DNA of 33,379 nucleotides from Chloroflexota bacterium. Its GTDB lineage: Bacteria; Chloroflexota; Anaerolineae; UBA4142; SHND01. The stretch lies in assembly GCA_016209205.1 (NCBI GenBank), contig JACQWQ010000055.1, forward strand, positions 1 to 33,379. Reading direction: 5' to 3'. The position numbers and the translations under genes were made by a program. The number at the start of each line of letters is the position of its first letter. Position 1 is the stretch's first letter. Positions 22,388-31,116 of this stretch are shown here, piece by piece. The notes beneath the pieces were generated by a model, which did no database searches, was not told the DNA's origin, and worked only from the letters and a program-made list of their open reading frames with translations.

Positions 22388-24076
22388 GTGAAACGAACTC
22401 TATTCCGCTTTTTCCTCCCAATCCTTTCGTCTCTCGCAATTTTTTTTCTCATCGCGTGCGAAGCAGACCCAGCGACTTTCACGGCGCCCGTCCCCACGAT
22501 TCCGCCGACCATCGGCTCTACCGCGACGAATGCTCCCACGCGCACGCCGCGCGCGACGCAAGCCGCACTGCCATCGCCGACGAAACTCACTCCGACCGTT
22601 GCGCCGACGCCGACGGTGCGCCGACGCGGCGGCTCGCTCATTGTCGCCGGAGTTGGTGAACCATCGCGCGAAATCGCCGCGCTGCCCCAATTTGTCGCGA
22701 GCGCGTTGTATGACTCGCTCCTGCGCGTCAATCCGCAAGACGGTTCACTCCTGCCGGGACTGGCTACAAGTTGGACGGTTTCGGACGACGCCAAAACGGT
22801 TACGTTCGTATTGCGCCAGGGTGTCAAGTGGCACGACGGGCTGCCGCTTACGGCGGGCGACGTCGTGTTTACGCTCAAAACTTTGTCGGACGCGAAAATA
22901 CGCGTTACGCCCGCCGCCGATTTTGGTTCACTGGCAGATGTGACCGCGCCGGATGCGCAAACGGTTCGCCTCACCTTTCGCGAACCGTACTGCGCGGCGT
23001 TGACATATATTGGCAATATCAAGATTCTGCCCGAGCACGTTTTGAAAAATAAACCGTTGAACGATGTCGCGCCAGCAGATTTGATTGGGACGGGTCCGCT
23101 CATTTTGAAAGCATGGCAAGACGATGCGCTGACGTTCAAGGCGAATGCGGCGTACTGGAACGGCGCGCCGTGGGTTACGGATTGGACGTATCGCGCGTAC
23201 CCCGCGTACCCCGACGAACGCGCCGCGCGTGACGCGGTGCGTCAGGGGGACGCGGATGTTGTGGTGACGCAGGACGTGATGGATGGGACGCAAAACTCTG
23301 CCTACACGACGAACGAGTTTTACGCGTTGGCGATCAACACCAAACGCGCGCCGTTCGACGATGTGCGGGTGCGGCAAGCTGTAGCTGTGGCACTCGACCG
23401 CGCGCAATTCACTACGACGCTGCGCGGGACGACGCTCGAAACCAGTATGCTGCCCTCGTTCTGGGCGAATGCAAATCCGAAACCGCAGTCTTTTGACGTC
23501 GCACGCGCGCGCCAACTCTTGTCCGATGCGGGCTGGCGCGACGCAGACGGCGATGGGATTGTCGAAAAAGCGGGCAAGCCCTTGGAGGTAACGTTGTGGG
23601 CGCAAGCGGACGACGCGACTTTTGAAACTGCCGCGCAAATTGCGCGCGCACAGTTGGAAGCCATCGGCATTCGCGCGGTATTGAAATTGCCGGAACGTTA
23701 TTTGTACTTGACGCGCGTCTTTTTGCAGGAATACGATTTGGCATTGGCGCATTTCAATATCCCGCTCGATCCCGACCAACATTATTTTTGGAGCACCCAG
23801 TCGGACGAACCCGGTTACGGTTTGAATGTGACGGGCTATGCCAACGCGCAAGTAGACCAAGCATTGGACACCGGCAACGCAGTTGCGCGGTGTGAGCCGA
23901 CAGCACGCAAACAAATTTACGCGCTCATGTTTCAACGACTGGCGACCGATGCGCCGATGGTATTTTTGTTCGCGCCCACGCGCAATGTCAATGCCCGCGC
24001 CCAAGTGCAGGGCATCGCGCCCAGTTCCTTTGCGGGCGCGTTCTGGAATTTGAATGCGTGGGAGGTGGCGCCGTGA
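22388..24076 (+). CDS. Lipoprotein substrate-binding protein, SBP_bac_5 (peptide/oligosaccharide ABC type)
   Basis: The protein has 562 aa. GTG 22388 starts a signal peptide with lipobox L-I-A-C; a Thr/Pro spacer follows. The binding-protein fold is complete: IAALPQFVASALYDSLLRV, LATSWTVSDDAKTVTFVLRQGVKWHDGLPLTAGDV (the family hallmark, split here), FNxxYW-like FKANAAYWNG, VRQAVAVALDRAQF, and YDLALAHFNI. It captures peptides, or often oligosaccharides, outside the cell for an ABC importer. No permease or ATPase gene is adjacent. The stop overlaps the start of the alpha-galactosidase gene by 4 nt, hinting that the ligand could be a galactoside. Confidence 0.88.
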   Translation: MKRTLFRFFLPILSSLAIFFLIACEADPATFTAPVPTIPPTIGSTATNAPTRTPRATQAALPSPTKLTPTVAPTPTVRRRGGSLIVAGVGEPSREIAALPQFVASALYDSLLRVNPQDGSLLPGLATSWTVSDDAKTVTFVLRQGVKWHDGLPLTAGDVVFTLKTLSDAKIRVTPAADFGSLADVTAPDAQTVRLTFREPYCAALTYIGNIKILPEHVLKNKPLNDVAPADLIGTGPLILKAWQDDALTFKANAAYWNGAPWVTDWTYRAYPAYPDERAARDAVRQGDADVVVTQDVMDGTQNSAYTTNEFYALAINTKRAPFDDVRVRQAVAVALDRAQFTTTLRGTTLETSMLPSFWANANPKPQSFDVARARQLLSDAGWRDADGDGIVEKAGKPLEVTLWAQADDATFETAAQIARAQLEAIGIRAVLKLPERYLYLTRVFLQEYDLALAHFNIPLDPDQHYFWSTQSDEPGYGLNVTGYANAQVDQALDTGNAVARCEPTARKQIYALMFQRLATDAPMVFLFAPTRNVNARAQVQGIAPSSFAGAFWNLNAWEVAP

Positions 24077-26265
24077 CGCGTTTTCGGTTGCACGCTGACG
24101 GCGCGTTCGATGTGCTGGATGGGCGGCGCGTTGTGTTCGCAAACGCATTCGCGCGCGTCACTTACCGCGACGCTGCTGGGCAGATTCAATCCGTACGCAC
24201 GAAGGCGGCGCGTGACGCGAGGACGTTGACCGGCAGTGATGCGTGTGTAACGCTCACTTTGTGTTTCGATGATGCGCTCAAGTTAGGCGTAACCAATACG
24301 AGCACCGCGCCGATTTTTCTCGACACGCTGGACGTGTTCGATTGCGATGCGGCACAGCGGGGCGAAATTCATCTCGACGCGGCGGCAAAGTTGCGGTATC
24401 TGCACCACGGCTGGCAGTCGTGGTCGCCGACGGCGGTGCGGCAGATGACGGAGCCAGAGACGGTGTATAGTGGCGATGATTATTCTGAAAAACATTTGCC
24501 GTACGGCGCGCCTGACGCGGCAGAACGCACGAGCAATGGATTCATGTTAATTGGAAATGTGACGGATGAGAACGCGCTCTTACTCGGTTTTGAAAGCGGC
24601 GCGCGCCAGTTTGGACAAATCCGCTGCACGGTGAACGAACGCGTCACGCGCGTGCGCGCCGTGGCGTACGGCGACGGTGTGCGGCTCGCCGGCGGCGCGG
24701 CGTTCGACGCGGAACCATTCGGTGTGCGTTTCGGCGACGCGAATGCTTTGTATGAACAATACGCGCAGCGTGTGGCGCAAAACATGGGGCGGCGCGGCGC
24801 GCATTCGTCGCTGCAAGGTTGGTGCTCGTGGTATTACTTTTATGGCGCAAATTCGGCGGACGACATTCGCGCCAATGTTTCCGCGATGCGCGCAGCGAAT
24901 TTGCCGTTGGACGTGGTTTTGATTGACGACGGGTACGCCACCGCGATTGGCGATTGGACGAGCATTCAAGCCGACAAATTTCCCGCGGGGATGCGCGTCA
25001 TCGCCGATGAAATTCGCGCGGCGGGCAAATCGCCCGGCATTTGGCTGGCGCCGTTTGGCGCGCAGCACGATTCCCAGCTCGTCGCGGCGCATCCCGAATT
25101 TGTTTTGCGCGACGCGCAGGGCGCGCCGGTCTATGCGTGGGACCATCTCGGCGAAAAAATTTTTGCGCTCGACCTCACGCATCCGGGGGTGCAGCAGTGG
25201 CTGCGCGATTTGTTTCACACCGTTTGCGATGAATGGGGTTATGCGGTGGTGAAATTGGATTTTCTGTTTGCGGGCGCGCTGGCGGGCAAACACTTGGACG
25301 ACACACAAACGCGCGCCCAGATCTACCGGCGCGGCTTGCAGATCGTTGCGGAAACCGTCGGCGCGGCGCGAGCGATTCTCGGCTGCGGCGCGCCGCAGAG
25401 CGCGTCAGTCGGGTTAGTGGACGCGATGCGCGTGAGCCAAGATGTCCATTTTGCGTGGGAAGCGCTTGACCCAGCAAATGCCGGCTCGGTCTCGACGCGA
25501 CATGCGGTGCAGAATACACTGCTGCGCGCGCCGTTCGACCAAACGTGGTGGCTGAACGATCCCGATTGTGTCATCGTCCGCCAACATGGCGACCTGAATG
25601 TGATGACGCGCCACGAGATGCGCACGCTGGCAACCGTCGCCGCGTTGACCGGTTCCGTCTTGTTGGACAGTGACAATCTGGCGACCATCCAACAAAAGCA
25701 TCTGGACGATTTGCGACGGGTTCTGCCTGCTTCAGAGCAATCGGCGCGCCTTCGCAAATGGTTCGCGCACGACGCCACGCAACCCGCCGAATTGGAACTG
25801 TCGCTCGAAGATGGGCGCGTGATTTTGGCGGCAGTTCATTGGGGCAAACGCTCCAAGCAAACCACCATCGCACTGCCCGACGCGCGTGCGTATCACGTCT
25901 ATGATTTTTGGAACAAGAAATATCTGGGCGTGTTTCGCAGACGCGTCACCATCGCGCGCCACGCGCGACATCAAACCATCGTGCTGCACTGCGCGCCGGT
26001 GTCGTCCCGCGCGGGCGTCATCGCTTCGTCGCGTCACATTTGCGGCGCGGACATTCTACGCGTGACGCGCGAACGGTCAATGCTGCGAATTGATTTAGAT
26101 TCGTACGCGCGCGGGCGTGGCGAAATCGTGGTGCAGTTACCAGCTGCCAAGCAGATTGCAAGCGCGCGTGTAAGCGGGCATCGCGCGCGGGTGCGCGATT
26201 TGGGGCGCGGGGTGATTGCCGTGCCGCTGCCACCGCAGGCGACGAATGTAGAAATAGAGTTTTGA
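24073..26265 (+). CDS. GH36-type alpha-galactosidase
   Basis: The protein has 730 aa. An N-terminal beta-supersandwich domain (about 1-245) includes HHGWQSWSP. The catalytic barrel begins GWCSWYYFYG, then VVLIDDGYATAIGDW, GIWLAPFGA, nucleophile D396 (VVKLDFLF) and acid/base D457 (MRVSQDVHF). A C-terminal beta domain (about 575-730) completes it. It hydrolyses terminal alpha-galactosides such as melibiose or raffinose-type sugars. There is no signal peptide, so it is cytoplasmic. GTG 24073 is chosen because its GTGA overlaps the upstream TGA and ggaggt lies 6-7 nt before it. The pair is translationally coupled, and a strong terminator follows. Confidence 0.92.
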   Translation: MTRFRLHADGAFDVLDGRRVVFANAFARVTYRDAAGQIQSVRTKAARDARTLTGSDACVTLTLCFDDALKLGVTNTSTAPIFLDTLDVFDCDAAQRGEIHLDAAAKLRYLHHGWQSWSPTAVRQMTEPETVYSGDDYSEKHLPYGAPDAAERTSNGFMLIGNVTDENALLLGFESGARQFGQIRCTVNERVTRVRAVAYGDGVRLAGGAAFDAEPFGVRFGDANALYEQYAQRVAQNMGRRGAHSSLQGWCSWYYFYGANSADDIRANVSAMRAANLPLDVVLIDDGYATAIGDWTSIQADKFPAGMRVIADEIRAAGKSPGIWLAPFGAQHDSQLVAAHPEFVLRDAQGAPVYAWDHLGEKIFALDLTHPGVQQWLRDLFHTVCDEWGYAVVKLDFLFAGALAGKHLDDTQTRAQIYRRGLQIVAETVGAARAILGCGAPQSASVGLVDAMRVSQDVHFAWEALDPANAGSVSTRHAVQNTLLRAPFDQTWWLNDPDCVIVRQHGDLNVMTRHEMRTLATVAALTGSVLLDSDNLATIQQKHLDDLRRVLPASEQSARLRKWFAHDATQPAELELSLEDGRVILAAVHWGKRSKQTTIALPDARAYHVYDFWNKKYLGVFRRRVTIARHARHQTIVLHCAPVSSRAGVIASSRHICGADILRVTRERSMLRIDLDSYARGRGEIVVQLPAAKQIASARVSGHRARVRDLGRGVIAVPLPPQATNVEIEF

Positions 26266-26273
26266 AAAAAAAC

Positions 26274-26300
26274 GCCCGCCAGACGGCGGGCAAAATTTTT
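26274..26300 (+). terminator. Intrinsic terminator after alpha-galactosidase
   Basis: 7-bp GC stem gcccgcc (26274-26280) / ggcgggc (26285-26291), loop agac, then a T-rich tail to 26300, 8 nt after the stop codon. Confidence 0.88.
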
Positions 26301-26357
26301 ATGTTTGACGCGTCAGAACTTGGCGCTGAAAACTTTGTGGAAAGCGCAAGGATTTTA

Positions 26358-26420
26358 ACCGCGAATCTGCGCGAATCTACGCCCAAAAAACATTCGCGCA
26401 GATTCGCGTAGATTCGCGGT
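26358..26420. repeat. GCGAATCT inverted repeat
   Basis: accgcgaatctgcgcgaatctacg (26358-26381, given as its two halves) pairs with 26396-26420, about 22/24. Units of gcgaatct-n-cgc are tandem in each arm. It lies between two convergent genes. Related units occur at 33185-33281. Confidence 0.75.
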
Positions 26421-26428
26421 AGCTCAAT

Positions 26429-27390
26429 CTAGCGTTTTCCGTTCGCGGCTACATTTTTCTTGTACCACGCGACGGTTTCTGAAATGCTCGCGCGTAACGG
26501 CGTCGGTTGCATTGCAAAAGTTTTTCAAATTTGTTCGAATCCACAATGTACGGTTTCTCGAATTCGTACATCATCTCAACCATTTCTTTAGCAGGCGGCG
26601 CAAACAGACCGAACAACGACAGCATCGTGCGCCCCACCGCGCGATATTTTGGCGGCTGTCCCAATTCCGCAAAAATCATTTCAGCAAATTCGCGCTGCGA
26701 AACGGGCTTGGCGGTCGGCACAATCCACGCTCGTCCGAACGCCGCATCGTTTTCGCCCAACACGACGAGCGCCTTGCCGAAATCTTGGACGTACGTCGCG
26801 CTGTGCGGGAGATTCACGCTGCCGTACAAATCCGCCGCTTTGCCTTGCGCGGCGAAGCCGAACATGCGCGCACCGTGCGTCGAGTCGAGCGCGGCGGGCC
26901 CGAAAAAATTCGAGGCGCGCCCGATGACGGCTTGGACGCGCCCCGCGTTGTGCGCGTCGAGAATGGCTTGCGCGGCTTGGGCGCGGGCGTTTCCTTTGCG
27001 CGTGTGCGGACTGACCGGCGTTTGCTCGTTGATGGGTTTGCCGTTCGTATCGGCGTACATGTAGAGATTGTCAACGACGACGAGTTTGGCGCGGGCGCGT
27101 GCGGTTGCGTCGAGGATATTTTTTTGAAAGGGCACGAACTTGGTGACCCATTCGTGGTAAGCGGGCTGCGCGGCTTGATAAACATGCGTTGCGCCCTGTA
27201 CCGCCGCATCGAGCGATGCGGAATTCCAAACATCTGCTGCAACGGTTTGGACGTTCGCGGGCACAGCGCGCGGGGCTTGACCGCTGCGATTGACCATTTT
27301 GACTGCTTTCCCGCGCCCGACCAATTCTTGCGCGATGGATTGTCCAACGGGACCTGTGCCGAAAATAACGTGCAATTCTGGATTTGACAT
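26429..27390 (-). CDS. NAD-dependent epimerase/dehydratase, frameshifted near the C-terminus
   Basis: It is an atypical SDR with a Rossmann motif VIFGTGPVGQSIAQEL, a DVWNSASLDAAVQGATHVYQAA segment, and active-site region VVDNLYMYADT (Tyr in YMY) with later Lys (TRKGNARAQ). It likely acts on a small-molecule or quinone substrate. As written, the frame ends at 26449 with an unusual basic tail (NRRRYARAFQ). One extra A in the T5 run at 26521-26525 (A-run on the coding strand) restores the tail KTFAMQPTPLRASISETV and a stop at 26429-26431, as in relatives. The restored gene is about 320 codons. ATG 27390 has ggagg 7 nt upstream. It is driven by a MerR-type promoter. Confidence 0.8.
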
Positions 27391-27417
27391 GCTGCCTCCG
27401 TGATAATATTCACTGAT

Positions 27418-27448
27418 GTTATACACCCTCACGCAGCGTTAGAGTCAA
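27418..27448 (-). promoter_or_regulatory. MerR-type promoter with 19-nt spacer
   Basis: On the - strand, TTGACT (27448-27443), a 19-nt spacer, TATAAC (27423-27418). The spacer region carries the dyad ACTCTAACG-CTG-CGTGAGGGT (7/9). Long 19-20-nt spacers with a central dyad are the hallmark of MerR-regulated promoters. It serves the epimerase gene. Confidence 0.72.
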
Positions 27449-27466
27449 GCCCCGAATTGCACAATC

Positions 27467-27931
27467 TCATTTTTCCTTTAGAACTTGAAGCGCCAGTTTC
27501 GCACTGTCTTTGGGCGTCACTTTGTACTGAACGTCCACAATTTTCCCTTTTTCGTCAATCACAAAATGACTGTGCACGATGCCCATATATTTTTTGCCGT
27601 GCAGGGATTTTTCGCCCCACGCGCCGTATTTTTCCGCCACCGCGTGGTCGGGGTCCGAAAGCAAGATGAACGGCAGTTGATACTTGGTCTTGAACTTTTG
27701 ATGTGACTTGGTGTCTTGCGGACTGATGCCGATGACCACCGCATCTTGATTTCGAAATTCCGCAAATTGGTCGCGAAAATTGCGCGCTTGCGCGGTACAG
27801 CCCGGCGTATCGTCTTTGGGATAAAAATAGATGACGACGCGTTTGCCCCTAAATGACGCGAGCGTGACTTGTTCGCTCGTATCGCTCGTCAATTTGAAGT
27901 TTGGGGCGCGGTCGCCAATTGTAAGCGCCAT
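27467..27931 (-). CDS. bcp: Peroxiredoxin, Bcp/PrxQ family, one-Cys type
   Basis: The protein has 154 aa with a thioredoxin fold. The active site DDTPGCTAQARNFRD has T42-x2-C45; Bcp usually has a resolving cysteine five residues on, but here that position is Arg50. It reduces hydroperoxides in the cytoplasm. Because C45 is the only cysteine in the mature protein, a partner thiol must resolve it. ATG 27931 (MALTIGDRAPNFKL) is chosen over an upstream in-frame ATG at 27955 by family alignment. It lies upstream of the epimerase on the same strand, separated by the MerR-type promoter. Confidence 0.9.
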   Translation of the reverse strand: MALTIGDRAPNFKLTSDTSEQVTLASFRGKRVVIYFYPKDDTPGCTAQARNFRDQFAEFRNQDAVVIGISPQDTKSHQKFKTKYQLPFILLSDPDHAVAEKYGAWGEKSLHGKKYMGIVHSHFVIDEKGKIVDVQYKVTPKDSAKLALQVLKEK

Positions 27932-27969
27932 TTGATTACACCTGAAGCATCGCAATATACAAAAGGATC

Positions 27970-27996
27970 AATCCTGTTAATCCTGTCAATCCTGTC
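27970..27996. repeat. Three tandem 9-nt AATCCTGTY units
   Basis: aatcctgtt, aatcctgtc, aatcctgtc. This is the reverse complement of the ACAGGATT units at 7730-7760 and 16953. Confidence 0.85.
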
Positions 27997-28001
27997 GAAA
28001 T

Positions 28002-28830
28002 TCAAGAATTGTGGAACGGTTCGACGGGCAGTTGAATTTCGAGCGTGATGTTTGAGTAAAGTTCGGCTTCGGGCGTGAAACACTCGCACCAGCCGTGATG
28101 TAGTTCGCGATACGCTCCGGCGGATTGCAAACCGTTTCGCCCGATTCAACTGTACAGCGCGATGATGGCATCGGGGACGTTCCAGATGCTGCCGTGATGA
28201 ATTACACTTGCCGCTGTCGCGACTTCGCGCAGGGCGCGAAAGCGCACGTTGCCCACACCATCGGGAAATTTTTTCAACAGCGCGTCGGTCCAGATGATAG
28301 ACAAACAATTCGGGGTCGAGCGGTTTGATGCCGTATTGCGCGAGCGTCGCATACATTTCACTCTGGCGCGCCATGCGATAGTTTGCCATTTCGCTGAGGT
28401 GCGGCACGGTCACGCGAATTGAGGCAAACGCGAGCGCGTTCAGTGTTTTCAGCACCACTTCGTACTTGGGCGGCGCGGTTTCATTCTCGATTTGGTGCAA
28501 GCGTGCGCGGACGCGCTGCATTTGGCTTTGCGTGTTGCTCAACTGCTGCTCGAGTTCCGCTTGCTTTTGTTCGAGCATCCGGCGCATTTGTTTGGCGGAC
28601 AAATCATTTTTCATCAAATGTGCGATCTGTCCCAATGACAATCCCAAATCTTTCAAGGCGAGAATGCGCGTCAGACGCGGCAGTTGGTCGAGCGTGTAAT
28701 AGCGATAGCCCGTCCAGCGGTCGGTTTCGGCAGGATGGATCAGACCCAATTCGTCGTACAGCCGCAGCGTGCGCACGGACACTTGCGCCAGTTGTGAAAA
28801 ATCGCCGATCTTGAAACGCGCGGTAGGCAT
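28002..28830 (-). pseudogene. MerR-family regulator with GyrI-like effector domain, broken
   Basis: The N-terminal MerR helix-turn-helix is intact (FKIGDFSQLAQVSVRTLRLYDELGL, WTGYRYYTLDQLPRL in two parts), followed by a coiled coil (~80-125) and a BmrR/GyrI-like effector-binding domain. In that domain the frame is lost near 28290: after LFVYHLD about a dozen codons are missing, then KKFPDGVGNVRFRALREV and HHGSIWNVPDAIIALYS continue in another frame. A TGA (28146-28148) replaces the Trp expected in 'ALY-x-WI-x-x-NG', and AGAYRELHHGW continues to the stop at 28002-28004. The DNA-binding half may still be made. Confidence 0.82.
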
Positions 28831-28840
28831 ACGAAAATAC

Positions 28841-28999
28841 TCAATGGATATCAAAATATGCAACTTCACCTTGCAATTCGACTTGTACCTGCGCATCCGG
28901 CTTGGTTGGATGAATTTCAAAAGTTGGTGGTTCCGAATTGATGGACTGGCATGCCAAAAGGAATACTGAAGCCAAAATCAAAAAACGCATCGCGAACAT
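28841..28999 (-). CDS. Small lipoprotein (about 52 aa)
   Basis: MFAMRFLILASVFLLAC gives a signal peptide II with lipobox L-L-A-C, followed by a short mature part QSINSEPPTFEIHPTKPDA and VQVELQGEVAYFDIH, then stop. A ribosome-binding site AAGGAG sits 11 nt before ATG 28999. It may be the N-terminal remnant of a larger lipoprotein, or a genuine mini-lipoprotein. It lies 10 nt before the MerR pseudogene start on the same strand. No gene is claimed in 29000-29156. Confidence 0.6.
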   Translation of the reverse strand: MFAMRFLILASVFLLACQSINSEPPTFEIHPTKPDAQVQVELQGEVAYFDIH

Positions 29000-29156
29000 T
29001 ATTTGCAACGCTCCTTCTTTGTTGTGCATTTCCCCTTTTTTGCCGTTGTTTTCCAAACTACGCTGAGCGGAAATCCAAATGCGATTGACCCAATAAGTTG
29101 TTCGTGCGCGGTGATTGCGCCGATAGGCAAGCGCAAGCAAACGATGCGCCAAATAC

Positions 29157-30116
29157 TCAGGGTTGAGATTCGGATTGCCTTTTTGCCAGAGGCGGCGCTT
29201 TGGACGGAGTGTTGATACGTTCGTCCAAAACCGTGATCTGGCCCCTCCCTTCCATTTTGGAGCGGTACAGCGCGGCGTCGGCTTTGGCGAGCAGTGCTTC
29301 GGGGGTATCGCCGGGACGCAGAATGGTTGCGCCGACGCTGAGCGCAATCATCAAGTGCATGTCCGTCGGCAAATCGGGATTGGGATTGGCGAGGAGCGCT
29401 TCATTCAAACGCGCGAGGGCTTGCTCTAAACGTTGCGGGTCAACGTCGTGCAGGACGAGAATAAATTCATCGCCGCCCCAGCGCCCCAGCCAATCGTTCT
29501 TGCGGATATTTTGCCGGATGATGTTGCCAATGTGGCGCAAACATTGATCCCCGACGGCAAGCCCGTAATGATCGTTGATTTGTTTGAAATGATCCAGGTC
29601 GAGCAAAGCCAAGGCAAACGGCTGCAAGTGCGAAGCAGCATATTCCATCTCCTGGCGCAGCCGCGTTTCACTCACACCCCGGCTCAAGGCGCTGGTCAGG
29701 TGATCGGTTTGGCCCGCGTTTTGCAACCCCATCGAATAACGATCGAGTAGGGTTACGATGTATTGCACGTCCGCCATGATCTGTCCCGCCGAGTCCGCAT
29801 ATTCGGTGGGCAGAAAGGGCGCGGTATGTTCCGCCAGATAATTTTGCAGCGCGTCATGTGTGAATTTCAAGGGCATTAAAAGACCGTAAAGCAGCCATCC
29901 GCCGAGCAGCGCTCCCACGAGCGTGGCGATGCTGCTTACCAGCAAGGCGCCCAGTTTGAGCTCGAACGTTGTGTTCGCAACCATCCAGAGAAATATGTTC
30001 ATCGCCAACAGTGGGATGCTCATGCCGAGCACGACGGCGATGAGTAATTTGGCGAAATAGGAATTGGGAATGAACTGCGCCAAGAGCGCATAGAGACGCA
30101 GCGACTTGTGTCGCAT
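29157..30116 (-). CDS. Membrane diguanylate cyclase (GGDEF domain)
   Basis: The protein has 319 aa. Two transmembrane helices (about 22-46 and 55-80) are followed by a short linker and a GGDEF domain (about 140-300). The active site is G214-G-D-E-F218 (RWGGDEFILVL). The inhibitory I-site R205-x-x-D208 lies five residues upstream, so product feedback is expected. Metal-binding LLDLDHFKQIND and the loop SVGATILRPGD are present. It makes cyclic-di-GMP from GTP at the inner face of the membrane. The N-terminal sensor is too small to identify. No phosphodiesterase is nearby. Confidence 0.92.
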   Translation of the reverse strand: MRHKSLRLYALLAQFIPNSYFAKLLIAVVLGMSIPLLAMNIFLWMVANTTFELKLGALLVSSIATLVGALLGGWLLYGLLMPLKFTHDALQNYLAEHTAPFLPTEYADSAGQIMADVQYIVTLLDRYSMGLQNAGQTDHLTSALSRGVSETRLRQEMEYAASHLQPFALALLDLDHFKQINDHYGLAVGDQCLRHIGNIIRQNIRKNDWLGRWGGDEFILVLHDVDPQRLEQALARLNEALLANPNPDLPTDMHLMIALSVGATILRPGDTPEALLAKADAALYRSKMEGRGQITVLDERINTPSKAPPLAKRQSESQP

Positions 30117-30190
30117 AATGATACCTCATCTACGGTGCGGAAATGTTGGAGTGTCTATCTGGACGACGTTGCCGGATTTGGTCAAGCATA

Positions 30191-30295
30191 CCAGACCTGA
30201 CCGGTTTTTGGGACGGACGCTTCAGGTGTCGCGTGCGCGGGGTACATCGCGCAGGGTGTATGCGCCGCGCCTGGTTAGAAACCTGTCAGGTCTGG
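30191..30295. repeat. ~102-bp palindromic repeat, copy 3 (inverted orientation)
   Basis: ccAGACCTGACCGGTTTTT (from 30191) and AAACCTGTCAGGTCTgg (to 30295) form the arms, with one arm mismatch. On the - strand the interior aligns with copies 1 and 2 (gcgcatac...gcgcgatgtaccccgcgcacgcgac). The right arm encodes the last codons and stop of the exonuclease gene. Confidence 0.8.
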
Positions 30296-31116
30296 AGGGC
30301 GCGGCGAAACTCGCGCCAGTACGCGTCTTCGGCGGCGTACGCAAACAACGGCAGCTCGCGCAAATCACGCGGGGCGTACGGCGCAGACGGTAAAATGGAA
30401 TCGAGCGGCGGCATCCACTCGATCAATTTTTCGCGCTGCGGCGGGTCAGTGTTCATCCACGCGGTATTGGGCAGCGGGAACGCGAAACATTCGCGCACGC
30501 TCCACAAACAATCCACGCGCAGTACTTGCGGCAGCCCTTTCGCGCTCGTCCAGCGCAGCGCTTGCGTTTCACTCACAATGCGCGTGAGCTCCAGCAGTTG
30601 CATTACATCTTCGCGCAAGTAACTCAACACCGCGTCAAATTCCCCGCGTCGCCACAACTCGGGCGCGAGTTTGCCGCTCATCCCGTCAAGGCGCGAACCG
30701 TCTTGGAGCACGACCACTTGCTTTTTGCCTTGAATGCCCGCGCCTTCCAACGCTTTTTGCAAGCTCAGAAAATGTCCGCGCTTGAACGTCACTATCGCCA
30801 TCAAATCCACATGTGCGAGCGCGAGTTCCGCACATTCGCGCGGCATGTTCGACTCTTGCGCGAGCACCGCGAAATCGAACGCGGCGCCGTTCCACGTTAC
30901 GAGGGTGTAACCCGCGCACGCGACGCGCTGCAATTCCGCGACGAGCTCACGACACGCGGCGCGCGACAATTGTGGCGCAGCTTGAAAATAGCGCGGTTCA
31001 CTTTCACCGCTTAACGCAAGCGCGGCGCACGTAATCCCCAACGGCGCGACATTCTTCCAATTGCCGTCATTGGGAAAACTTTTGGCGATTTCGAGGTCGA
31101 AGGCAGCGAATTTCAT
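30286..31116 (-). CDS. DEDDy-type 3'-5' exonuclease (RNase H-like fold)
   Basis: The protein has 276 aa. Motif I AFD7-L-E9, motif II near TWNGAAFD81, motif III YLRED with Y166-x3-D170, and D104 (HVDLM) fit the DEDDy exonuclease family, which removes nucleotides from 3' ends of DNA or RNA. There is no polymerase domain. Its ATG overlaps the upstream amidohydrolase stop as ATGA (31113-31116), so it is translationally coupled. Its stop (Gln-Thr-TGA) is supplied by palindromic repeat copy 3. Confidence 0.85.
   Translation of the reverse strand: MKFAAFDLEIAKSFPNDGNWKNVAPLGITCAALALSGESEPRYFQAAPQLSRAACRELVAELQRVACAGYTLVTWNGAAFDFAVLAQESNMPRECAELALAHVDLMAIVTFKRGHFLSLQKALEGAGIQGKKQVVVLQDGSRLDGMSGKLAPELWRRGEFDAVLSYLREDVMQLLELTRIVSETQALRWTSAKGLPQVLRVDCLWSVRECFAFPLPNTAWMNTDPPQREKLIEWMPPLDSILPSAPYAPRDLRELPLFAYAAEDAYWREFRRALQT

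Noticed and set aside
24288..24295. GTTAGGC inside the alpha-galactosidase gene
   Set aside because: It lies in intact coding sequence with no partner R'' box or stem.
14778..28830. Genetic code with TGA read as Trp
   Set aside because: Intact genes here (AOR, M20 neighbour, lipoprotein hydrolase, thioesterase, GNAT, lysA, SBP, alpha-galactosidase) end at TGA at the expected family length, so TGA is a stop.
29030..29156. Short coding remnant between the diguanylate cyclase and the small lipoprotein
   Set aside because: A frame reading LAHRLLALAYRRNH is open, but it has no start codon or ribosome-binding site of its own and no recognised family.
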